31,677 nt of DNA from the NCBI GenBank assembly GCA_027575765.1, contig JANBPT010000539.1, positions 1-31,677 of the forward strand, given 5' to 3'. The notes beneath the pieces are model-generated. The model had not been told where the DNA came from and made no database searches. It worked only from the letters and a program-made list of their open reading frames with translations. The DNA is from Tieghemiomyces parasiticus. Taxonomy: Eukaryota > Kickxellomycota > Dimargaritomycetes > Dimargaritales > Dimargaritaceae. The first letter of the stretch is position 1, and each line of letters opens with the position of its first letter. Both the position numbers and the translations under genes were made by a program. Shown in pieces: positions 20,941 to 28,951 of this stretch.

Positions 20941-23900
20941 TTAAGTGAGGGGCGGCGCATCGTCACCGTACATTTCACTCTCCTCGATCAACACCTGACG
21001 CTTCCCTAACCCGACATCCCAGGGCACGGTTGTCCCCCACTTACGAGCCAGCCCGTACCGCACCGTCTTGTCCTCCGGTGGGCACAACTTGAGCAACTCC
21101 CCACGGGCCGCCATATTCTGTTGGGACACGGTAAGGTTAAAGAGATGTTGGAACGGGGTTAGGGTAAGGGGACCGTACCGAGCCGTCCGGGCGAGGGTCC
21201 GTACCAATTGCATGGCGGCCGGGAGGTCTTGACATTTGACGGTGAGGTTGATCATGGCCCGGTAGACCTCGAACTCGGCGTGCGGTGAGTGGCCCACCAG
21301 ACGACGAAGGTTCTCCTTCTCGTCGTCCGAGCGGACGGAGAGGAGGGAGGCCAGGGAGGGCCGTTTGGCAGGGGGGGAGGAAGAAGTGGTGGTGGCCTCG
21401 GCAGCGTTGCCCTGGTCGGCGGCCGTGGTAGGTGTGGTGAGCTGAGGCGTGCCATCCGCTAGTTGGTCGGTGGCGTCGGATTTAGCTAGCTGGTCGGTGG
21501 CGTCGGATTTAGATGCCTCGGCCGGTGGTGTCGCCGGGGAAGCATCCATGATCGTTGCAGAAGTTGCGGTGTCTGGGTCCGGAATAATATTATTACCAGG
21601 CGAACCCGTTAACGATGATGATGAGGACGACGACGACGGTAGAGGAAGTGCCCGGAAGAACGGCTCAGTCCGCGGGGCATGTAATTCCGTCTCGACCTGG
21701 TCGACCCACCGCTGGTAATCCGCCCACACCTTCCGCCCCTCCTCAAACTGGCGCTCTCGGGAGCAGAGCACGATGAGGGTCCGGAAGGTGAGACCGTGGG
21801 GTCGGATCCCATGCTGGGGCATGACGGTCCGGTAGAAGTGGAGCGCGCGGTGGACTTGGCCGTGGTAGGCGAGGAGTTCGAGGTAATTATTAAACAGCTT
21901 GCCACTGAACCGACCGTCGGGACTGAGAATGGCCGTGTCTTGCGTATGGTCGTCCACCGGCATCGCCGTCGGCGACGTGGCTGAAGCGTCCGTGGGGGGC
22001 ACCGCCATGGGGGAGAGTTTCTTCACCGGACAGTGTACCAACATGTACTGGAACACTCGTTCGGCTTCGTCGAGAGCGTCGATGCGCGACGTAACCGGCT
22101 TGTCCAGGTCGATACCCATGGCGCGGATCGGGTCGTCCGAGATGGTTGCCACCGGAAGAACGGCCAGCGTCGTCTCCTCCGACCCGGGGGGGCCGGTCGA
22201 GGTTACCGGGGGGTCCGGGTGGTTTTCAGCGCCGGCCTTCGCGGCCGCCAGTAGTTCCTGCGCTACCACTTCCCGTTCCTCCGGGGTAAGGTCTTCGGGC
22301 TCCATCAGCGCCAGCTTCTTGGCCGTCAGGGGCATCCGGGTGAGGGTCCCCTCGGCCCTCCGTCGCTGCACGTTGTGGAACCCACGGCGAATAAGGTAGA
22401 CATTCTCCGGGTGCGGGAAGGCATTCTGATAGGCACGGAACAGGTGAGAGTAGGCCACTTCGTTGGGCTCGAGGTCAGTAGGCGCCGTACTGCCGTCCGT
22501 CTCGGGGCCCCCCGCCGAACCCGAACGGGCGGCGGCGAACATCTCGGCCAGGATGCGGCGCGCGCGCGTCAGATCGCCGGTATTGGCGCACGCGAGCAGC
22601 AAGGCGGTGTACGTATACGCGTCGGGTTTGATCCCGTGACTGCTCATCTGGTCGAGGACATGGAACGCCGTCTTGTAGTAATCCCGACGCCGGGCGCACG
22701 CGTTAAGCAGCGTATTGAAAGTCACGTCCGTCAGGGTCAACCCGGCCTCGACCATTTCCTCAAATAGGTTGATAGCACGCTCGACTTTCTTCTCAATGGT
22801 ACACGCGTGGATCATGAGGGTGAAGGCCACCTCATCGGGCTGGCTCATCTCGATCCGCATGTGCTCAAAGATTTGCCAGGCGCGGTCGAACTGAGCCGTG
22901 GCCAGATAGGCTTGGATAAGCTGGGTGAAGATGGGGGCCGAGGGCCGGATACCCCGTTGTTTCATGATGCTATACACCGCGAAGGCGTCGTTGAGGCGCT
23001 GGGCGCGCGTATAGGCCTTGACGAGGGTACCAAAGACGTAGAGATCTGGGGTGAGTTGAGCAGCTTGGAGGCGTTGGTAGACCGCGACTACCCCGGGGAG
23101 GTCCCGAAGATTGGCGTAGGCGTCCATCAGGTGGGTGTAACAGCGGAGGTCCGGTTGGATGCCGTAGTCGGCCATGAGCTGCAAGACCTTTTCAGCTTCC
23201 GCCGGGCGATGGGCCAGAGCGTTGGCGTAGATGACTCGGGTAAACATTCGGAGGGACGCCTTGGATGATACTACCAATGCAGACGATTCATCATGGAGTG
23301 CGGTCGTCGTCGTGACGGCGGCGCCGCCGCCGCCCCCGGAAGCACCGTCGTGCCCAGTGAGGGATCCGACGTAGTCGTCCCGCAACTGATCAGCGGTCGG
23401 GACCGCGGTGGCCGTGTCAATTCCGGGTACGTATCCTTCCTCGAAGGCGCGGGCGGTGTCCATCGTTAACGGCTCGGCTGACCGGGTATCAAGGTAGGAG
23501 GCCTTCGCAAACAGCTCGTCGGTGAGTTTGGCCGCCGCGCGGATCGCCGCCGGAGGTGGTGTGGCGGCCACATCAGCCGGGCCCGGTTCACCATTAATGG
23601 ATCGGTAGATGGCATCGAGGTTAGACGGGATCAAGGACTGGCGGTCGTTCTGGCGCTTAGCATCAGGCTCGGGGCCCCGTCGTTGCCGTGGGCCCGAAGT
23701 CTCGCGACGGTCGCGTTTTCCCCGGTGCTTGCTTCTAACGTAAAGTTTGGCCTTATAGCACCGACGGGCCGTGGTCACCGCCGCGCCTTGATCGCCAGTC
23801 GAGGCAGGCCAGGTGGGCCGGGTTGGTGGGCACCGCAAGAGGGAATGGCCAGCACGGAAGGTGGAGAAATTATTCCGGGCGATGGCGGGGTTGACGGCGA

Positions 23901-24066
23901 ATTCGGTGGACGTCGGTGAATTTGCAAGTGTGAGGCCGGTGTAGACGGTGGCCGGACGGAGTGGCCATGGTACGAGTCCGGTCGTGAGGTATCCCGACGA
24001 TCCGCTCGACCGGAAGCCCCACCGCCGTACGCACGGGCGGCCGGCGTTCGCCAGTAGACCAACCAT
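20941..24066 (-). CDS. mitochondrial pentatricopeptide repeat (PPR) protein
   Basis: A single frame of 1041 residues. The N-terminus (about 1-120) is rich in Arg, Ser, Ala and aromatic residues and poor in acidic ones, as in a mitochondrial targeting sequence. A contiguous PPR array spans about 272-510, roughly seven 35-residue units such as LRCYTHLMDAYANLRDLPGV, each ending in G-I/L-x-P-D-like turns. Further isolated helix pairs lie near 534-560, 724-785 (LFNNYLELLAYHGQVHRALH) and 930-990. Between them are disordered linkers rich in Pro, Ser and Thr, including a run of eight Ser (811-818) and a duplicated nine-residue unit (about 853-870). PPR proteins bind organelle RNA and act in processing, stability or translation; the specific target here cannot be read from sequence. 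No intron is needed. The opposite strand shows long GC-driven shadow frames, not genes. Confidence 0.9.
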   Translation of the reverse strand: MVGLLANAGRPCVRRWGFRSSGSSGYLTTGLVPWPLRPATVYTGLTLANSPTSTEFAVNPAIARNNFSTFRAGHSLLRCPPTRPTWPASTGDQGAAVTTARRCYKAKLYVRSKHRGKRDRRETSGPRQRRGPEPDAKRQNDRQSLIPSNLDAIYRSINGEPGPADVAATPPPAAIRAAAKLTDELFAKASYLDTRSAEPLTMDTARAFEEGYVPGIDTATAVPTADQLRDDYVGSLTGHDGASGGGGGAAVTTTTALHDESSALVVSSKASLRMFTRVIYANALAHRPAEAEKVLQLMADYGIQPDLRCYTHLMDAYANLRDLPGVVAVYQRLQAAQLTPDLYVFGTLVKAYTRAQRLNDAFAVYSIMKQRGIRPSAPIFTQLIQAYLATAQFDRAWQIFEHMRIEMSQPDEVAFTLMIHACTIEKKVERAINLFEEMVEAGLTLTDVTFNTLLNACARRRDYYKTAFHVLDQMSSHGIKPDAYTYTALLLACANTGDLTRARRILAEMFAAARSGSAGGPETDGSTAPTDLEPNEVAYSHLFRAYQNAFPHPENVYLIRRGFHNVQRRRAEGTLTRMPLTAKKLALMEPEDLTPEEREVVAQELLAAAKAGAENHPDPPVTSTGPPGSEETTLAVLPVATISDDPIRAMGIDLDKPVTSRIDALDEAERVFQYMLVHCPVKKLSPMAVPPTDASATSPTAMPVDDHTQDTAILSPDGRFSGKLFNNYLELLAYHGQVHRALHFYRTVMPQHGIRPHGLTFRTLIVLCSRERQFEEGRKVWADYQRWVDQVETELHAPRTEPFFRALPLPSSSSSSSSLTGSPGNNIIPDPDTATSATIMDASPATPPAEASKSDATDQLAKSDATDQLADGTPQLTTPTTAADQGNAAEATTTSSSPPAKRPSLASLLSVRSDDEKENLRRLVGHSPHAEFEVYRAMINLTVKCQDLPAAMQLVRTLARTARYGPLTLTPFQHLFNLTVSQQNMAARGELLKLCPPEDKTVRYGLARKWGTTVPWDVGLGKRQVLIEESEMYGDDAPPLT
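21458..21511. repeat. 27-bp tandem duplication within the PPR gene
   Basis: Units 21458-21484 and 21485-21511 match at 26 of 27 bases. They duplicate a nine-residue segment (SDATDQLAK-like) in a disordered linker and keep frame. This looks like a recent slippage event. Confidence 0.9.
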
Positions 24067-24775
24067 GTGGACTCAAGCTCTTGGGAATGCGAGGGTGAGG
24101 GGCTCTCGCGGACTAGTTTCGCCAGCGAAGGTGGTGGTAGTGGTGGTGTATTGTGAGGTGGACTGGTCGAGGAGGCGGGAGGAGGCTGTGAGTAAACGCT
24201 ATGTGCGTGTGGGTAATGGGTGAGGGAGAGGAGGCAGTAGGCTGCGGTGCAACGTTGAATCGACCGGATAAGGCACAGGAATCGGTAACGTTATTCGCCT
24301 TGTCAAAACTCATGGAGATTTGGGGGTCGAACCCTCTCTCTATCTCTTGGGGCGAACCTTTCAGACCACGAAAAAGAAAAAAAAAATTGACCTAGTCTTC
24401 AGTAAATGCCCCCCGTATCCCCCGCTCTTTGCTGCGGGAGCAGCGTTTAGATAATAACAGGCCTAGTATCCCAGAGGCCAGCCTCACACCCGTTAGCTGG
24501 CCCTGTCATACGGATATATCGAGGACGTGGCACACCCAGTCGAAAAATACCCCTGTGGCTCATGATCATGTGACTTCATATTTACCTCGGAGATGATAGT
24601 CCAAGCTGGGTGGTGGGTATATGGCTGATTCGCCACATCCCGCAACCATGCGCCAAGCCGCCAGCGGATGATTCACCCCTCTCCCCCCCATTCCATCGCA
24701 TGCGCCAGTACGTCCGACCCGCCAATTGATACCCCGCTCTGTCCCAATTTCTTCTCTAGAGACCTCATCACCATC
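24067..24775. promoter_or_regulatory. divergent promoter region between PPR and Pcc1 genes
   Basis: The PPR gene reads left from 24066 and Pcc1 right from 24776, so this 709-base gap must hold both promoters. It contains a GGT/GT-rich patch (about 24,129-24,155), a CT repeat (24,333-24,346) and an A-rich tract (24,370-24,386). No clear TATA box stands out. I see no gene. Confidence 0.55.
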
Positions 24776-25229
24776 ATGCCCGACACCACCACCACCTCCT
24801 CCAACTTGCCCCATAAGCTACAACTAGCCATCCCCTTCCCTGACGCGAAGGCGGCCACCACCGCTGCGGAAGTACTCTGCGTTGACCGTGAAGTCAGCGC
24901 CCACCAGATTCAGACCACGTTCGCTACCGAAGCCCACACGCTACAAGTGTAAGTTCAGATGGCGGCGGAGGGCATCATCACTCTCTAAAGTTTGGGACCA
25001 TGTCAGGCAGGCCGTCTGGCCATTGGACCCCAGCACCTACCGACTTGAGTTTCGACCTGCTTGTGTTAAGGCCTAACCGTGTTTGATCCACGATTTCTCT
25101 TTACCACCCGACAGAACGTTCGCGGCTGCCAACTTACGTATCCTTCGCATCGCCACCAACTCCTTTTTCGACATGCTCACGATGGTAACCCGTACAATGG
25201 AGGCGTTCAACTTGGATACCACCGATTAA
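24776..25229 (+). CDS. PCC1: KEOPS/EKC complex subunit Pcc1 (two exons)
   Basis: Exons 24776-24948 and 25115-25229 flank a 166-base GTAAGT...CAG intron and encode 95 residues. The protein matches the Pcc1/LAGE3 family: KLQLAIPFPDAKAATTAAEV near the start, then VDREV, and in exon 2 FAAANLRILRIATNSFFDML followed by TMVTRTMEAF, the family's C-terminal helix signature. Pcc1 is a small dimerising subunit of KEOPS, which makes the t6A37 modification of tRNAs reading ANN codons and has links to telomeres and transcription in yeast. Length is typical. An in-frame ATG 36 codons upstream (24668) exists, but the chosen start gives the usual family N-terminus. Confidence 0.92.
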
Positions 25230-25499
25230 ATCGTTGCTATGGTACTTCTCTTTAAGCTGAAGGGGGAGGGGCTATGTACTTGTATAATTTATGAGGACCC
25301 CATTTCGTTGCTGTCTGGTGGGCCTCGGCACCAAGTTTGTCGTTGAGTTTCTCTGTAGTTTGGCACTGAGACGAGATTAATCCCAAACATTTTAGATCCC
25401 TCCCCATTGGCAGGTTCACCTCGTCATTTAATGTGGTTCTGAAGATAAAAGAAACGAAATAGAACGATTACTTTTGTGCAAATCATTTCCGACGGATAC
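25230..25499. other. convergent 3' flanks of Pcc1 and Nhp2
   Basis: 270 bases between two converging stop codons. It holds an AT-rich element near 25,283-25,292 and nothing gene-like. Confidence 0.6.
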
Positions 25500-26281
25500 T
25501 TAAGCGTGCAGCTTAGCGACGGACTCGAGCAACTCGGCGTAATCCGACTTGTAGTCGGCGATACCGGGGTCGGTGCCGGTCTTACCGCCGGGTACAAGCA
25601 TGACGACGCACGTCGGGCGCTTGGTCATGCACGAGGCACCGAGGTCGGCCTTGCTGGGGATGAACACGTAGGGCACGGTGTTGTCCTCGCAGAGCACAGG
25701 CAGATGGGAGATCACGTCCATCGGGGCTACGTTACCGGCCATAACTACCAGACCCTTGGAGCCCTTCCGCAGGCTCTTGACGACCTCCTTGACCCCGCGG
25801 CGGACATGCTTGTGCTTAGAAGCTGGTCCACGAATTGGATTTTTTTAAAAAAAAATAAAAAAACGAAGTAACAATGGAAGGGAACAAGTAGGAGGGAGAG
25901 GGAAGTGAGGTTATGCTAGTTAGTATCTTGTACCCCTCCCAAAAAAAAGGCGGAAAGTGGTGACAAGAGTGACCGAGTAGCGCTAACGGGTCGGCGTCGT
26001 GCTCTACTGTCCACTTCAGAGGCCTTACTAAACAAAAAGTTCCTCAACTAGGTCACCCTATCGTAAAACTTACCCTTCTTGAGCACTTTGTAGGTGGCCT
26101 TGGCAAGCTTCTCGTTAGCCAGGGGCACGGCGAGGGGCGACACGAAAGTGGTGGACGGCGCAGTCTCGGCGGCGGTCGACTTGCTGGGCTTGGTGTCAAC
26201 GTCCATGGCCTTGGTGGGGGTGGCCTCGACGGGCTTGTCCTTAGAGGACGATTTGGAAGGGGTCTTGGTCTTCTTACCCAT
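25500..26281 (-). CDS. NHP2: H/ACA snoRNP protein Nhp2 (two exons)
   Basis: Exons 26281-26074 and 25822-25500 flank a 251-base intron (GTAAGT donor, ACCAG acceptor) and encode 176 residues. Residues 1 to about 50 are a Lys/Ser/Thr-rich extension starting MGKKTKTPSK. From about 51 an L7Ae-type RNA-binding domain begins. RRGVKEVVKSLRKG is the conserved RNA-contact helix, GLVVMAGNVAPMDVISHLPV and VPYVFIPSKADLG follow, then TKRPTCVVML. This is Nhp2 rather than ribosomal L7Ae or Snu13, as shown by the LCEDNTVPYVFIPSKADLG region. Nhp2 is a core protein of H/ACA snoRNPs in the nucleolus, which guide rRNA and snRNA pseudouridylation. The start context is strong (GTCCGCCATGGG). Slightly longer than the yeast protein (156), mostly at the N-terminus. 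Confidence 0.93.
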
Positions 26282-26506
26282 GGCGGACAAAAATATGGCT
26301 GAGGAGGTGGTGTAAGGAAGGGAGGGGGGTGTAAAATATGTGGGATGCGTGATGTACAAAGCAGAAATGCGGGTAGGGAAGAGGGGATTGGGGGTCGAAG
26401 ACGGCTGATCAGACTCAGCGGGCATGCCGGAGGCCCCCGACCGGAGGGGGGGGAGATCTGCTAGGCGCCCTACAGGCAAGGGCTAGAGCCGCTCGGTCCT
26501 GTGAAC

Positions 26507-26520
26507 ATTTATTTTTTTTT
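26507..26520 (-). promoter_or_regulatory. A-tract/TAAAT element upstream of Nhp2
   Basis: The minus strand carries nine consecutive A followed by TAAAT about 225 bases before the Nhp2 start. Poly(dA:dT) tracts often keep fungal promoters nucleosome-free, particularly at ribosome-biogenesis genes. This role is inferred from position. Confidence 0.35.
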
Positions 26521-26973
26521 CCACCAAATGGCTGGTAGGCTTAAGGTCTCAATAGCGACGACGGTTATGAAAAATGGACGAAAGAGAAAAAATAGTGAGT
26601 GACTTGGACCGTGGTACATTTTTTCGCCCTTCTGGAGCGGGGAGTGGAGTACTGTGGTCTGGGCTTTATGAAAAGTAGCCAACTCCACTACGTTGCAAGT
26701 AGGGCTCGCCAACCTTATAAGCCTTACCGGCTGCAACGTGTCTTCGTTAAGAGTGACAATGCGGTGCTGAGTAGCCCCCCCCTCACACGTCCGGCTTAGG
26801 CTTGTTAACGATCAAAAGCCCCACTTCATTCCAGCCTAGCCTTTGTATACATTACACGGCGTACTGTCAAAGTACAATAATAATAATTGGACCCCATGTG
26901 GTCGGTATAACCCGGACCATTGGTTGATTAGCTGCGCACTGGTCTTAAGCTTGTTTCCTATTACTTCGCCAAC

Positions 26974-27023
26974 CAATTGATCAATTGCCGTTCGATCCTG
27001 CGTCCTTGACGGTTATCGAACGG
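26974..27023. repeat. palindrome plus adjoining 9-bp-arm hairpin
   Basis: CAATTGATCAATTG (26974-26987) is a perfect 14-bp palindrome. It abuts CCGTTCGAT (26988-26996), whose exact complement ATCGAACGG lies at 27015-27023. A further hairpin, GACTGCC/GGCAGTC, sits at 27077-27098. Each alone is near chance, but their grouping within 125 bases is notable. Confidence 0.5.
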
Positions 27024-27124
27024 ACCTTCTTCTTACACGGAATTGCTCATTCACACTCAAGCTACCCGCGGCCCGCGACTGCCTGCAATGCGGCAGTCAC
27101 CTCTTAGCAGCGGCGCGCCTCGAA

Positions 27125-27130
27125 TATAAG
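27125..27130 (+). promoter_or_regulatory. TATA motif downstream of inverted-repeat cluster
   Basis: TATAAG in the context GAATATAAGGACC. The only short frame just after it (starting at about 27,149, 11 codons) is not a credible gene, so any transcript would be non-coding or spliced in a way I cannot see. Confidence 0.3.
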
Positions 27131-27412
27131 GACCCCACCCCAGGCAATGAATAAAGGATGGTATAGCACCACTCTCTCTTAATTGTACTTAGCGTCGGGA
27201 GCCTTTACGCGCCTCTGACCCGCCTGGATTTCTACCGGCACCTTATTCCCAACCGTGTGCCTCTCTCTATTACCTGTGCCACCCGGCGTTAAAACAAGGT
27301 TAAGCAGGCAGCTATGGCACTTAAGAGTGGTAAACTAAAACAGGCAGTGCGTATACATGTATCTCGTTCCGACCGACTAGATGATTCCGATTAACAGTAA
27401 ATCGCCGGGCCA

Positions 27413-27988
27413 CTAGGAACAGCCAGCTGATACAGACACGTATGAGGAGGGGTAAGTAAGAGCTACCAACAGCACGACTTGTAGTCTAGGTCGGGGGCAG
27501 CCAGAGTACAACCCGTGGGTCTTTAAGGGGGAGACTAGCTGTCTCCTTCGCGCCACTCGGTCTATTCTTACAGCTACCAAAAATAAGCGCATGGCCAAAG
27601 TTGGACGGTGTGCAGGAAAATAGGAATGTACGAGTGGGCATGTGCAGAACAATGGACCGAGTAAGGGATACATAAAGTTATTCCGGGTAGATGAATCCAG
27701 AGAGCTGCTAAATTGCCCCGCTTTAAGGCTGGGCACCAGAGGGAGGGTACAGAGGTCTAAAACGGCTGTTGGTATCAGCCTGGCAACGAGTAGATGTGGA
27801 AGGCATACAACCAGGAACCGCCTGACCTTGGGTGTATGCGTCTTCTCATGAATCGCGGGCTGGTTAGGTGTCCCTTTCTGGCCAGAATTATTATTTATGG
27901 TGGCCTGCTCACTGGCCGTTTGCGAGTGCATGACCAGCCATTGATATACCCACGTCTGCAAGCGATTTAATAGAACTCCCCGGCACAT
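27413..27988 (-). CDS. long open frame, unrecognised (doubtful)
   Basis: From the first ATG the frame has 191 codons and stays open upstream to about 28039. The product has Cys- and Leu-rich hydrophobic stretches and a basic, Asn/Gln-containing N-terminal part, with no domain I recognise. A frame this long is uncommon but not impossible by chance in this much DNA. It begins just downstream of the small secreted-peptide gene on the same strand, so it could be a further exon or 3' UTR of that gene. Confidence 0.2.
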   Translation of the reverse strand: MCRGVLLNRLQTWVYQWLVMHSQTASEQATINNNSGQKGTPNQPAIHEKTHTPKVRRFLVVCLPHLLVARLIPTAVLDLCTLPLVPSLKAGQFSSSLDSSTRNNFMYPLLGPLFCTCPLVHSYFPAHRPTLAMRLFLVAVRIDRVARRRQLVSPLKTHGLYSGCPRPRLQVVLLVALTYPSSYVSVSAGCS

Positions 27989-28038
27989 GAGGATCTTCTT
28001 TCTTTGTCGATACCTTGTTGACAAGATAGCGCCCTTCA

Positions 28039-28197
28039 CTAATTTTCTTGCTCCTCTTTCAATGGACGAAGGCTCATGTCCACAGACATTGCGGTCCTCA
28101 GATAACCACGTGGCGGGACTTGCTTATCGTGAGTTATCATCGCGAAAGACAGCGTAAAAGCAGTAGCAAGAACGGTCAGAGTCATGGCGTACTTCAT
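28039..28197 (-). CDS. small predicted secreted peptide
   Basis: A 52-residue frame. Residues 1-19 look like a signal peptide (MKYAM followed by an Ala/Leu/Thr/Phe hydrophobic core, ending SFA). The remaining 33 residues are mostly polar and lack cysteine. A TATA box lies at 28417-28425 on the same strand, and the start context (CATCATGAAG) resembles that of the secreted gene at 5505. The mature part is very short, so this may be the signal exon of a longer spliced or decayed gene, as seen at 5368-5505; however I found no convincing in-frame donor before its stop. Function unknown. Confidence 0.4.
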   Translation of the reverse strand: MKYAMTLTVLATAFTLSFAMITHDKQVPPRGYLRTAMSVDMSLRPLKEEQEN

Positions 28198-28416
28198 GAT
28201 GGATGACGGGACGGTGGGCAATGGCGTGGGGCCGTGGTGGAGATGGAGTATGACTGAGAGGAGAGGCCGCGTTAAGGTCAAGGTACTTAAACTTGAGGAC
28301 ACGGATGAGGAAGGATGTGTGTGGTTGAGAAACGGTGCAATAGAGATGGGTAAGGTGCGGCTGGGGATCAGGGTGGGTTGAGATGGTAGATAGATGATAG
28401 TGGCGTGTGCAGCCCG

Positions 28417-28425
28417 CCTTTTATA
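28417..28425 (-). promoter_or_regulatory. TATA box upstream of small secreted peptide
   Basis: The minus strand reads TATAAAAGG about 220 bases before the start codon at 28197, a close match to the consensus and in correct orientation. Confidence 0.55.
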
Positions 28426-28663
28426 ATGTGCGACGCTGGCGCAGGACGCGATGCCTGCACTCGACCGCTGCACCATTTTGCGTCTCTGCTTCATCAAGCC
28501 ACCCTATCGCATGCCGATGCATCGCCCGCAGATTGACACATCTTCCTTTGTGGGGAGTCAATGCGCCGCGTGGTGGGCAGAGTGTCTGTATTCTGTCCCT
28601 GCCGAAATCAACGGCGGTGGTGGGGTTTCCCTGATCTTAAAGGCCGGTTTGGCGGGAACGAGG

Positions 28664-28951
28664 CTATCCCTTATGTCGAGGGTCTGCCACGCTTCGCTTG
28701 CACATCAAAAGTGCCGATAGTCTCGTTATGAACTCTGGCAGATACGTTTGCCCACCGCTCGCAAAAGTACCTCTGACCATCCTGACCAACCTCCCGTCCT
28801 TTGCCATGCCCCCTCCCCCACTTGTCACATTCAGGCGCAGGGGCCACTGATCTAGCATAGTCCAACGATCAGACAGTGGCATGTGGACCATGTAAACCGG
28901 CCAATTACGACCGCCTTCGCCCAGCTGCCAGCTAAAGTCTCCTTTTGCCAT
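28664..28951 (-). CDS. 95-codon open frame, unrecognised (doubtful)
   Basis: Starts with ATG (MAKGDFSWQLGEGG) and has a soluble, protein-like composition including four Trp residues. No family is recognised and no flanking exon is firm. Chance is a reasonable explanation at this length. Confidence 0.15.
   Translation of the reverse strand: MAKGDFSWQLGEGGRNWPVYMVHMPLSDRWTMLDQWPLRLNVTSGGGGMAKDGRLVRMVRGTFASGGQTYLPEFITRLSALLMCKRSVADPRHKG

Larger units (their letters stand above)
26521..28038. other. gene-sparse region with clustered inverted repeats
   Basis: No gene is firmly supported. Inverted repeats lie at 26690-26739 (8-bp arms), 26974-26987, 26988-27023 and 27077-27098, followed by a TATA motif at 27125-27130. 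The only long frame is 27413-27988 on the minus strand, listed separately. Confidence 0.45.

Noticed and set aside
21899..23268. Several plus-strand frames of 130-166 codons opposite the PPR gene
   Set aside because: They are antisense shadows of a GC-rich coding sequence with clear PPR motifs on the minus strand.
24311..24350. tRNA-like T-arm (GGGTCGAACCC)
   Set aside because: The loop lacks the TTC pattern on the plus strand, the minus-strand stem does not pair over five bases, and no D-arm, anticodon stem or acceptor stem surrounds it.
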